Shown here one piece after another: positions 38,111 to 46,433 of a DNA stretch of 64,000 nucleotides. Numbering within the stretch: position 1 is the stretch's first letter; each line of letters begins with the position of its first letter. The position numbers were made by a program, and so were the translations under genes. The notes beneath the pieces are model-generated. The model was not told the DNA's origin. It made no database searches and worked only from the letters and a program-made list of their open reading frames with translations. This DNA is from JANQGG01 sp964642175. GTDB taxonomy: Bacteria; Bacteroidota; Chlorobiia; Chlorobiales; Chloroherpetonaceae. The stretch is taken from NCBI GenBank assembly GCA_964642175.1, contig CAZXOK010000008.1, positions 69,067 through 133,066 of the forward strand, read 5' to 3'.

Positions 38111-41100
38111 TTAAGACTCTTCATCAAAACACGCCTTATCTTCCTGAACCGACTCCGAATCATATTCCGAAATCTCATGCTTGTACGATTCAACCGAGAC
38201 TAAAACACTTCGCGCCGAAGAAGCTGAGAGCATTTCCATATCTTCAGAAAATGCGCTGTTTTCACCCACTTTCTGGCGTAGGTTCATGTCGGTGATAAAT
38301 TCAACATAAGGACGCTCTTCTATGAAATCTATCACGGTTGATTTATAGAGCTTGCCGCCAAATTCTATCTCAGCAGCATTATCGGTAAGCCACGGGCTTA
38401 AAAATTGTGTAATCTCTTCCCTGAGCAAATTGGCATAGTAGGTGAAATTTTGGTATCCGGATTTCAGCTTCAGTTTAAACCCGGTCTTGACTTCCTCATA
38501 GAGCGGGTTTTCAACAATCACATTCACATGGGCCGATACCCGCGAGGCCAGAAAGGTTTTTATTTCGGCCAGTGTACTCTGATGAGTATATGGCTTGAGC
38601 TTATCGGTATCGTTGCGATTCACAAGGCTTGGCACGGTAATGATCGTAACATAGCCTGGCTGGTTTTCACTATAGAATTTCTTGCTCTCTACTTCTATAT
38701 CCTCTACACGGGTATGATTAAGGCATTTGACTTTATAAATGGTTGGGAAGGCTTCCAGAATTAAATGCTCGTAATCCCATATAGTGCTGGCGCGGTCGCG
38801 ATGCCGCAGGCGCTCGCTCACCCTGGTATAAAATTTTTCAGGTTGCTCTACAGCACGGCCGCCAAAAGAGCTGTAGGGTTGAGCGATTTTTTTCACCCAG
38901 GAGAGTGGCACTTTTAACTTGCTGATGGTTGAAGCAGCAAGAGGTTTCGCCAATACATCCGTTGCATTTCCCTGGTCCGAAAAGGTAACCAATGCCGCCT
39001 GAGCCTGAACTGAAATCAATTTTGCCACAGCACCGGCAGCTTCACTTATCGACGCCCGAAGCCAGATGTGATCTTTAGGTAAGAGGGTATGCTCTGTTGT
39101 TGCGCCCGAAGGTATGGAAAAAGAAATGATGCCGGACTTGATCAATTGCAAGGTACGATCAACCAGCTCTTGATCTTTAAAGTTGACCCATTCATTAGCC
39201 GAAAGATAACTCCAGGCCACGTGGAACTCGGGTTTGCTTACCAATGGATCGGTAGTGCCTTCCATCACCTGGAACAAGATATTCACCGACTCCTGAGCCG
39301 AGAGCTTCTCCAAACCAATATAAAACTCCCCGATATGATTGTGCTTTTTGGATTGAACCAGTGTAATATCTGTAGATTCAGGCTTATCATCGGTATGGTT
39401 AAACTGGGGAAAGACATAGACATCGCTTTCCTGGTTTAATAAATCCTGGTGCTGCTCAGCTTCCCCGAACGGATAGATATGGAAAAAACGACCCTTGTTA
39501 TTATTCAGCGTTTGACTGTCTGTGAGGTCTATGACCCCGGTAGCCGCCTCATAACTCATATACACCGACTTCAACGTAGGGGTGTAAGGCTCAACAGGTG
39601 CTGATGGTTCAGGCGAGACTTTATTAGCTTTATCGATAAGGTATAATGTGTAATCATTCATATAAGCTTTATGCCCAAAATCATGCAATAAGCTGAACCT
39701 TAAAAAACCGGCTGCGCTGGATGAGCCATAGGGCTTATACTCTTGATCGTACCGGGTAAACACACCTTCTCTAATCCAGTTGGCCTGGATCTCTTTGGTA
39801 TAGGTGCTCAGCACCTCATCACCGCTATTTTGAAACAGCTGAAAAGGACTTAAAGAACTTCCATCGGGTTTTTCAGATATCCACTCCCCGCCTTCCAGGA
39901 ACTCAAGCTGTACAGAAGGTGTAATACCTGAGGAAGTTGTATCCGTATTCTTATCATAATCCATTCCTATGCGATCCTGAACAATACCTTTCCACTCCAG
40001 GTGAAGCCTAAGCCTGGCACCGGGTTTTGTAAAGACTTCCTTAGCGCCAATGATCAAGGATGCCCCGATCTGGGGTTGGGCACCGAAGGGTTGAAAAGGT
40101 TTGGAAGCATCCACCTGCCCGGTATCGGCGGTAATAAACAGGTTTTTTATTCCCTGCTGGTTATACGTGCTTTGCCCCATGCCCACTTCAACCTTTAACT
40201 CTAAAGCCTCCAGGGTAATGTCCCGAAGCGTGGTATAGGGGTACTGGATTTGATCAGTGTTGGTGAGCTCGATGCGCAAAACCGGCACATTCACATTGTA
40301 AGTATGCTCATGGATGTCTGTGTTGTAAGCTTGAATTTCAGGCGTATTGCCATCAAGCGTCAGCTCGAACTCCACACAAGACGCTGCATTGCTCATTTGA
40401 GACTCGACCACACGTATGTGATCTGATTCAAGTTCTAACCAACCATCCTCGGTGGTGAGAAAAGCCGAATAGTGAAGTCCGGCAAATGCACTATTATTGG
40501 AAGTTTTTAATCTTAAACGAATGGTTCGGGAGCCTTCGGCTAAAAACAAATAGCTGGAAGCTACGGCAAATCCAATAGTGGCATTGGGAGCCAGAACATC
40601 TGTTAATCGATCGTTTTCATAGACATACGAAGTGAAAACCGGCCATTCCCGCGTTTGTGTGGTGAGTTTTCCACCAATACCATCCGCGCTGTTAGTTATT
40701 GGTGAAGCAAACAAGCGCTGTTCATTATTAACCGTTATATCCGAGCCATTATCTGAGTACGTATAGCTATCGCCAGCTTGTCCGAAATAAACCGATTTTA
40801 ATGCTGCAACTTTAGCTTGCGTAAAGGTGGTCTCATTGTCTAACGCATAGACTATCTCCTGACCCCCGGAGTCTTTACCGGCTTTAAACAGTTTTCCTTT
40901 TTTCAGAGCGCCTGAGGTGGTGGTTTTAGAAAGCTCTAAAATCACATGCGCTTGATTCGGCTGGGCCGGTTTGGGTTGAAACTGTAATATATCCTTGTAG
41001 TAATAATCCAGATGCCGGACAGTAAGCTGATTAAGCTGATCTACATTGTTGCGATACAGCTTGAGAAAAGTCAGAAAGAGGGCATAATGTGGTGCATGCT

Positions 41101-42001
41101 GTGGCCAGGATGCCAGCGTATTCAACAAGTCGTTTTCGGCGGTGCTAACCACTTTCTGATACACCTGGATAAACACATCAAAGACCGAGGTAAATAAATT
41201 ATGATTTACGGCTGCAAGCACAGTCGCCAAGTCAACGTTGTTCAATAAATTGGCATTGGGCAGCGCTGTAACATCCTGGTAATAATCCTCCCAGCTTTCA
41301 TAGGTAACCTCCAAGCTTGCATCGGGTTTTTTCCACCAAACCTCGCCAAGACCTAAACCTCCAATAAGTACATTAGCTGTTTGAACCGGCTCTGAGAGCA
41401 CCTTCCAGTTACTAAAATCAACATCATAAATGGCATCCACTGAGTATTTAAATGTCTGTTCTGCTTCATCATAGTATAGAAGCATTCGCTCCAGAGCCGG
41501 TTTAAGCTTATTCTTAATCAGGTTTTTGAGTGTTGGTTCAAGCAATCCATCATTTTGCTCGGAGGACGAGCCGTTTGAAGCTGATGAAGAGAGGCGTTGC
41601 AACTGGTCATAAATGCGATCAAATCCTTTGGCCAGAGAAAAAACAGCACTGAAGAGTTGATAGAGTTGAACTTTTACATCGACTGAAACCGAATCGGCTC
41701 GTTTGATCTCATCAAAAAGGAACTTGATTTGTTGGCGGTAGCTCTCGACATTCTGAACTGCAATACCACCTAAGATGGCCGATATGTCGCTGGCAAAGAA
41801 GGCTCTCCAATCGGCACTTTTAATGCCTTTCAGATCCACGAAATGAATGTAGCGGCTGAACTGAGCAGCAAAATTGATCCACTCGGCATAGTCATGCTCG
41901 ATAATGCTAACATAGTCGGACTTTAAGCCGGGCAGAAATCGCTGGCTTTGATTGGTACCACTATGCTTTAGCGGATTTTTATAGTCCTGACATTCATCCA
42001 T
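38111..42001 (-). CDS. eCIS baseplate J-like protein (Afp11-like), 1296 residues
   Basis: The largest baseplate wedge protein. The C-terminal third has the J-protein pattern: FGGRAVEQPEKFYTRVSERL followed by RHRDRASTIWDYEHLILEAF and a late IKTFLA/HVNVIVENPLYEEV segment, with a final gp6-like strand rich in VEFITDMNLRQ. The N-terminal half is helical (about residues 1-340) and the middle is beta-rich. Together with the Afp12-like gene, 21 bp away, it should bind the spike hub and open the sheath. The C-terminal tail is acidic (DSESVQEDKACFDEES). Confidence 0.88.
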   Translation of the reverse strand: MDECQDYKNPLKHSGTNQSQRFLPGLKSDYVSIIEHDYAEWINFAAQFSRYIHFVDLKGIKSADWRAFFASDISAILGGIAVQNVESYRQQIKFLFDEIKRADSVSVDVKVQLYQLFSAVFSLAKGFDRIYDQLQRLSSSASNGSSSEQNDGLLEPTLKNLIKNKLKPALERMLLYYDEAEQTFKYSVDAIYDVDFSNWKVLSEPVQTANVLIGGLGLGEVWWKKPDASLEVTYESWEDYYQDVTALPNANLLNNVDLATVLAAVNHNLFTSVFDVFIQVYQKVVSTAENDLLNTLASWPQHAPHYALFLTFLKLYRNNVDQLNQLTVRHLDYYYKDILQFQPKPAQPNQAHVILELSKTTTSGALKKGKLFKAGKDSGGQEIVYALDNETTFTQAKVAALKSVYFGQAGDSYTYSDNGSDITVNNEQRLFASPITNSADGIGGKLTTQTREWPVFTSYVYENDRLTDVLAPNATIGFAVASSYLFLAEGSRTIRLRLKTSNNSAFAGLHYSAFLTTEDGWLELESDHIRVVESQMSNAASCVEFELTLDGNTPEIQAYNTDIHEHTYNVNVPVLRIELTNTDQIQYPYTTLRDITLEALELKVEVGMGQSTYNQQGIKNLFITADTGQVDASKPFQPFGAQPQIGASLIIGAKEVFTKPGARLRLHLEWKGIVQDRIGMDYDKNTDTTSSGITPSVQLEFLEGGEWISEKPDGSSLSPFQLFQNSGDEVLSTYTKEIQANWIREGVFTRYDQEYKPYGSSSAAGFLRFSLLHDFGHKAYMNDYTLYLIDKANKVSPEPSAPVEPYTPTLKSVYMSYEAATGVIDLTDSQTLNNNKGRFFHIYPFGEAEQHQDLLNQESDVYVFPQFNHTDDKPESTDITLVQSKKHNHIGEFYIGLEKLSAQESVNILFQVMEGTTDPLVSKPEFHVAWSYLSANEWVNFKDQELVDRTLQLIKSGIISFSIPSGATTEHTLLPKDHIWLRASISEAAGAVAKLISVQAQAALVTFSDQGNATDVLAKPLAASTISKLKVPLSWVKKIAQPYSSFGGRAVEQPEKFYTRVSERLRHRDRASTIWDYEHLILEAFPTIYKVKCLNHTRVEDIEVESKKFYSENQPGYVTIITVPSLVNRNDTDKLKPYTHQSTLAEIKTFLASRVSAHVNVIVENPLYEEVKTGFKLKLKSGYQNFTYYANLLREEITQFLSPWLTDNAAEIEFGGKLYKSTVIDFIEERPYVEFITDMNLRQKVGENSAFSEDMEMLSASSARSVLVSVESYKHEISEYDSESVQEDKACFDEES

Positions 42002-42017
42002 GAGCCTGTATTAGTCT

Positions 42018-42452
42018 TTAAAAGGTCGCCAAAAAGTTGATCTCCGTGCCTTCGATATCGTAGAACGGATAGACAAAATTAAATCGTGAATTAGTCCCCC
42101 TGATCTCAAAATCAATTTCCACAAGCAGCTCTCCTTCCAGTTCATTCTGGGAATTGATCTCGATGCGTTTGGCATCAATCCGCGGTTCGAAATACAAAAT
42201 GGCTGTCCTGATCTTATCCAGGATCAATGTTTTGGTGGTGGTATTCATCGACTCAAACAGCAGCTCTTTCAAGTTGCATCCATATTTGGGCTGCATAACA
42301 CGCTCGCCAATGGTGGTACTGAGCAAGATCTGAAGGCTTTGCTTTATATCATCTACCTCGGTAGCCGTTGCCACGCTTTTCGCATGCGGATTAAATTCCG
42401 GCGGAAAACTCCAGCCGGTTCCCAAAAAATTTACCTCGTTTTCGTTTGCCAT
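42018..42452 (-). CDS. eCIS gp25-like baseplate protein (Afp9-like)
   Basis: A 144-residue GPW/gp25 family protein, which starts sheath assembly on the baseplate. The conserved GERVMQPKYGCNLKELLFE segment carries the family's EPR-type core region, and FEPRIDAKRIEI follows later. Length is standard. It is in frame spacing with the PAAR gene (19 bp) and the J-like gene (16 bp), as in most eCIS and T6SS baseplate clusters. Confidence 0.94.
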   Translation of the reverse strand: MANENEVNFLGTGWSFPPEFNPHAKSVATATEVDDIKQSLQILLSTTIGERVMQPKYGCNLKELLFESMNTTTKTLILDKIRTAILYFEPRIDAKRIEINSQNELEGELLVEIDFEIRGTNSRFNFVYPFYDIEGTEINFLATF

Positions 42453-42471
42453 ATCTGTTCGTTGTTTAAAC

Positions 42472-42759
42472 TCATCCTATATTTACCGTCGGGCAGCCGA
42501 TAACTATACTGCCCCCATGTGCTGTGCTATCGCCCATTCGTGCTGCGGGCATTCCGCCGATCATCACCGTAGCTGATCCCATAACAATGGTATCGGGCGG
42601 TCCGGTGCAGGTGCACATATCATTTACTCTGGCTGCCGGCATACCGCCAATCATCACGGTAGGTTCTCCGGGAGGCATTACCGGTCCGCCAACATGTGGC
42701 ACGGTTCCGGTAACAATGGGACAGACATGCATATCCCCAACTCTGGCTGCAAAAGGCAT
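42472..42759 (-). CDS. eCIS PAAR-domain spike tip (Afp10-like)
   Basis: A 95-residue single PAAR domain that sharpens the spike. The repeated units are AARVGDMHVCP, MIGGMPAARVNDMCTC and MIGGMPAARMGDS, with Cys and His residues (CPIV, CTCTG, STAHGG) available to bind one zinc ion. No C-terminal toxin domain is fused. The gene lies 12 bp downstream of the spike gene. Confidence 0.95.
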   Translation of the reverse strand: MPFAARVGDMHVCPIVTGTVPHVGGPVMPPGEPTVMIGGMPAARVNDMCTCTGPPDTIVMGSATVMIGGMPAARMGDSTAHGGSIVIGCPTVNIG

Positions 42760-42772
42760 AAGCGTGCTAGGT

Positions 42773-44518
42773 TTAATTGATATTGACCACCGCGCCTTTA
42801 AGATCTGCGGTGCCGCTTAAAGAAAGTTCAGCACCGGCTGCCGAGATTTTAGCACTGGCGCTACCCGTTAATTCCTGGTTTATGGCTTCAGCTTTCAGAT
42901 CGCCTGCAGCTTTCAGGACAATATCTTTACAGCTATCCAGGGTGATCCCTTCTGAATCCATGGTGATTTTATTACCGTTCTGGCATTCAATTTCAATCTT
43001 TGAATCCTCCTCCGTGAGCACCAGTTTGTTACCGCCGGGTGTCTCCAGTTGAACACTTACTTTTTCATCATCAAAAGTCAGTTTCATACCTTCGCGGCTC
43101 ACATACCCTTTTTTATGATTATCATCACTGCCCGGTTCCGGAGCAGGTGCGCTGCTGCTGTGCATCATGCCCAGAACAACTGCATGGCGGGGATCGTTAT
43201 TGATAAATCCCACGATCACCTCATCGTCAATTTCCGGTCTGAAATAAGTGCCACGTTCATTTCCCGCATCCAGCGTGCTGATACGGCTCCAAATGCCATC
43301 TTCCTCTCCATGGATAATGGGAAGACGCACCATAATGCGGTCTTCACCGTCCGGATCTCCTTCCAATTGGGTAACAATACCAACCTGCAATCCCTGTATG
43401 GGCGGCAAAAGTCCGCCGGCCTGTGGCTGATACACGGTATATTGCCGGGAAAACCACTCAGGATTGAGCCCAAACTGAAAAGTAGTTTTCCATTGGCCGT
43501 CTTCAATCGTGTGAAGCACACCCGACACAAATAATTTGCCTTCGAACCGCTCACCGATACCATTGATCTCTATCATATTACCGGGCAAAACCGCAGCGGT
43601 ACCGTCGGTAGTGACTTTCCCTCGTATTTTTGCAAGACGATATTTCAGCAACGCACTGTTTATCCAGGCCTGTAATTCGGGCTCAGGCAGTTTACCACTG
43701 TGAAACAGCCGGTATTCATCCTCGCCAATCACGTCTGCCAGTTCATCGGCAATCAGGTTCCCGGCCTCGGGCACGTCAGGCTCCTGGGCCTCGACGCTAT
43801 CTAATAGCGCTTTATCGGAATAATTCCAGGTGCTGCCCCCGAGGGATTTAACCTGCAAACGCGCATCGATTTCAGCATCCAGGTCGTAAATAGTTGCGCC
43901 ATATTGCAAGGTGAGTACCGACTCTTCTGCCAGGGCGGGTTGCTCGACTGTAAGAGTGCCATCATTGGCATTTACAAGCAGCCCGGCGGCTTCAGACCGG
44001 CAAAGCATCATATCCCAATCCGTGGAGTTGTATTGCACCACTTGCGGATGCACGGTATCGGTGGTTTCCACATCTTTATCCAATCCGTGATTATCAATCA
44101 ATTCTTCAATCACATCGCTGTCGGTTACCTCATAGAAATAGCGGCTTTTGCAGGAGACCGTCATTTTGGCCGCCTCATCCTTGCAATCCACCACCAAAAC
44201 AGATCCGTTTTCCCTGATTTTAATGCCATGCTTTATTACAATGCCTCTAAAAACAGTCTCTTCATCGTTTCGGTAACCGATCTTTATTTCGATCTGTTTG
44301 CCGGGCATAAAATCCGCTTTATTGCTGATCTCAAAAGATTCAGCAGCCGGATCGCCATCCTGGATCAGAATCCTTGCCGTGGGAATGCGGTTGAGTTCCT
44401 TCGACACCACCAATGAGAGCACCTGGTAAGCTTTGCTCAGGGTTTCTCCTTCCGAAAGCAAGGTAAAAGTGGCTACGGACTTGGACTGATCGGAAGGTAT
44501 GGCTCTCTCGTTCGGCAT
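42773..44518 (-). CDS. eCIS VgrG-like spike protein (Afp8-like)
   Basis: A 581-residue spike/hub protein. The N-terminal 360 or so residues form gp27-like hub domains (starting AIPSDQSKSVATFTLLSEGE; hub helix DMMLCRSEAAGLLVNANDG). An OB-fold gp5 domain follows (GIVTQLEGDPDGEDRIMVRL, then GIWSRISTLDAGNERG). The C-terminal 110 residues are a beta-helix needle with repeated short strands (KIEIECQNGNKITMDSEGI). The length equals that of eCIS spikes, without an effector extension. It lies next to the PAAR and LysM genes. Confidence 0.94.
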   Translation of the reverse strand: MPNERAIPSDQSKSVATFTLLSEGETLSKAYQVLSLVVSKELNRIPTARILIQDGDPAAESFEISNKADFMPGKQIEIKIGYRNDEETVFRGIVIKHGIKIRENGSVLVVDCKDEAAKMTVSCKSRYFYEVTDSDVIEELIDNHGLDKDVETTDTVHPQVVQYNSTDWDMMLCRSEAAGLLVNANDGTLTVEQPALAEESVLTLQYGATIYDLDAEIDARLQVKSLGGSTWNYSDKALLDSVEAQEPDVPEAGNLIADELADVIGEDEYRLFHSGKLPEPELQAWINSALLKYRLAKIRGKVTTDGTAAVLPGNMIEINGIGERFEGKLFVSGVLHTIEDGQWKTTFQFGLNPEWFSRQYTVYQPQAGGLLPPIQGLQVGIVTQLEGDPDGEDRIMVRLPIIHGEEDGIWSRISTLDAGNERGTYFRPEIDDEVIVGFINNDPRHAVVLGMMHSSSAPAPEPGSDDNHKKGYVSREGMKLTFDDEKVSVQLETPGGNKLVLTEEDSKIEIECQNGNKITMDSEGITLDSCKDIVLKAAGDLKAEAINQELTGSASAKISAAGAELSLSGTADLKGAVVNIN

Positions 44519-44524
44519 AAGATG

Positions 44525-45220
44525 TTACGCTTTACTATCGGTTAACTTATCAATCGGCGGAAAAATGAGCCGATCACCCGGTATTAACTGCCTGAAATTC
44601 ACCAGGTTATTGACCCGGGCTATTTCCATGTAATACTTCGAGTGCCCGTAAATCCTATAGCACAACAAAGGCAGGGTTTCCCCTTTTCGTATGGTTCTGT
44701 AATGGGTCAGATCGGGTGATTGCAGATTATCCTGGGCAATCCGCAACCCTTCTTCCACACTGCCTTTAAATGTGGCTTTGCAAATGGCTCGAATCGGGGT
44801 GCCATCGGGTTTGAACATCTTGTAAGTAATATTCAGCCCGGAGCAACGCCCTTTAAACAGAAAGGTTCCCCACCCGAGTTTAAAATGCCTGGGTTCGTGC
44901 GACTGGCTATCTACACCGATCAAAAACTCTTTAAAATCCAGAACTTGCTGAGCAATATCGTCGGTTGGATTCCCATCAATAATACCGGTGTTATCGAACA
45001 GAAACTCGAACGACATCTCCTCTGGCGGTTTCATGGTGAATCGCTCCTGGCGGCCGCTGGTTCCCTGACCCTGACCATCGGCAAATTCCACTTTGTAGTC
45101 CAGAGTGTATTTATCGGGATTCATCAGGGCATCAAACGGCTCACCAACCTGGTGACTATCTTCCAGATCGGGATCGTTATATGCGATGATCCGCATTTTT
45201 TCTAATTCTCCGCCCGGCAT
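44525..45220 (-). CDS. eCIS LysM-domain baseplate adaptor (Afp7-like)
   Basis: A 231-residue protein whose C-terminal 55 residues form one LysM motif (HYRTIRKGETLPLLCYRIYG, then NNLVNFRQLIPGDRLIFPPI). The N-terminal domain resembles gp53/Afp7-type adaptors, with LNITYKMFKPDGTPIRAICK. In eCIS this adaptor joins tube and spike hub rather than binding peptidoglycan. The start ATG at 45220 gives MPGGELEKM; a second ATG at residue 9 is possible. Six base pairs separate it from the spike gene. Confidence 0.9.
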   Translation of the reverse strand: MPGGELEKMRIIAYNDPDLEDSHQVGEPFDALMNPDKYTLDYKVEFADGQGQGTSGRQERFTMKPPEEMSFEFLFDNTGIIDGNPTDDIAQQVLDFKEFLIGVDSQSHEPRHFKLGWGTFLFKGRCSGLNITYKMFKPDGTPIRAICKATFKGSVEEGLRIAQDNLQSPDLTHYRTIRKGETLPLLCYRIYGHSKYYMEIARVNNLVNFRQLIPGDRLIFPPIDKLTDSKA

Positions 45221-45231
45221 AAAAAATTGGG

Positions 45232-45414
45232 TTATCGTTCTTTTTTCTTGTTGATGATCTCCATCACCTCATCAACGCATTGTCGAATCAGCCCGGAGGT
45301 GTTCCGGCTCTCCTGCTCTGGTGTTGCCGGAGCCTGTGAGCTACTTGCTGAGGCACGCGCCGAAAAATCGGCAACTTCAACCTTGATATGCAATTCTCTG
45401 ATCTCCAGTGGCAT
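45232..45414 (-). CDS. eCIS small DUF5908 protein (Afp6-like)
   Basis: A 60-residue protein matching the DUF5908 pattern: the start PLEIRELHIKVEV is nearly invariant in the family, and the C-terminal helix (LIRQCVDEVMEIINKKKER) is basic. Its role is thought to be baseplate or tube assembly. It sits between the second tube gene (9 bp) and the LysM gene (11 bp), which is its normal place in eCIS loci. It is easily missed because of its length. Confidence 0.88.
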   Translation of the reverse strand: MPLEIRELHIKVEVADFSARASASSSQAPATPEQESRNTSGLIRQCVDEVMEIINKKKER

Positions 45415-45423
45415 ACGCTTGTT

Positions 45424-45882
45424 TTAGTTGAGTGTGAAGTAACTATAGCTTAATTCCAGAGTTTCAACCACCAGTGAATTTTCCTGGGCATTAAAATCAC
45501 TCACCGCCCATTTTCGTGGCCAGGCCCGATGTATTTGCCACGTTTTAAGGGGCTGATGCTCTTCGTTGAGCAAGGTGATATTAATGTCGGCTGGTTGAAA
45601 CTCCCGGTTTTGAAAGGCATCCAAACACCATTGGATTACATCGCTGTCGGTAAGCATGCCGCGTTTTAGGGAGAGATCCGAAAACTTGGTTCGAACCGGT
45701 AGTTTGTGCTCGAACCGGTTTTCGCCACCTTCTTTGAAAGTTTCGGTATCATATTCCATGGTCAGTCCTGATACCGATTGAAAGCGAATGTCGTTATCGT
45801 TGCCAATCCCGACAAACTCTACCCTGAAATGGAATCCTACCGGAGGGTAATACCCGCCCGGTGATGGTGATTTTGCGGCCAT
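45424..45882 (-). CDS. eCIS tube protein 2 (Afp5-like, gp19 family)
   Basis: A 152-residue T4 gp19-type tail-tube protein. The segment PPVGFHFRVEFVGIG leads into the inner-tube barrel; FQSVSGLTMEYDTETFKEGG and LKRGMLTDSDVIQWC are the conserved core. In Afp this paralogue begins the tube on the baseplate, and the position next to the DUF5908 and LysM genes fits. The C-terminus ELSYSYFTLN is typical. Confidence 0.94.
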   Translation of the reverse strand: MAAKSPSPGGYYPPVGFHFRVEFVGIGNDNDIRFQSVSGLTMEYDTETFKEGGENRFEHKLPVRTKFSDLSLKRGMLTDSDVIQWCLDAFQNREFQPADINITLLNEEHQPLKTWQIHRAWPRKWAVSDFNAQENSLVVETLELSYSYFTLN

Positions 45883-45917
45883 AATCCTTATTTGTGTTTA
45901 TTTATAAACGATGCCAA

Positions 45918-46346
45918 CTAATTCAGAATATCTAATCCTTCATGAGCAAGCTCCAGGGTTTCAATGGCCACTTCATTGCCATCGGCTTTTAAATCGGTGG
46001 CTTGCAATTTGATCGGAAATGTATTCTTGGCTTTCCAGGTTATGACCGGCTCGTGGGATTCATTCAGCAAGCTGATGATAATATCTCTTCGCTCAACTTT
46101 GTTTAAGCTGATGGTTTTCAACCACTTGTAGAAATCGGTGTCGCCGGCAATGGTGCCGCGTTTCAGGGTTAAATTGCTGAATTTCTGCATGCCCGGCATT
46201 TTCACCTTGGCGTATTCCGGACTGGAGCCTTCACGATATTCAATCGCTTCAATCTGAACATCCAGGCCGGTGACTTCGGTGAAACCTAGCCGCTCACCAC
46301 CCCATTGAACGAGGTAATGAAATTTTGGTAAAGGGTATGTAGCCAT
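45918..46346 (-). CDS. eCIS tube protein 1 (Afp1-like, gp19 family)
   Basis: A 142-residue inner-tube protein of the gp19/Hcp-like fold. Core segments are FTEVTGLDVQIEAIEYREG and LTLKRGTIAGDTDFYKWL, ending ATDLKADGNEVAIETLELAHEG (given in part). Stacked hexamers should form the tube that carries cargo. It is next to the sheath gene, as is usual for the main tube subunit, and separated from it by 87 bp, the largest gap in the structural part of the locus. Confidence 0.95.
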   Translation of the reverse strand: MATYPLPKFHYLVQWGGERLGFTEVTGLDVQIEAIEYREGSSPEYAKVKMPGMQKFSNLTLKRGTIAGDTDFYKWLKTISLNKVERRDIIISLLNESHEPVITWKAKNTFPIKLQATDLKADGNEVAIETLELAHEGLDILN

Positions 46347-46433
46347 GGTTATGCTTTGGTTCGGTTAATAAGATTATTTTCTACGCTCTGGCTCGCTTTA
46401 TTCGGCCAGATTCATTGATCTCCTTTTCTGGCC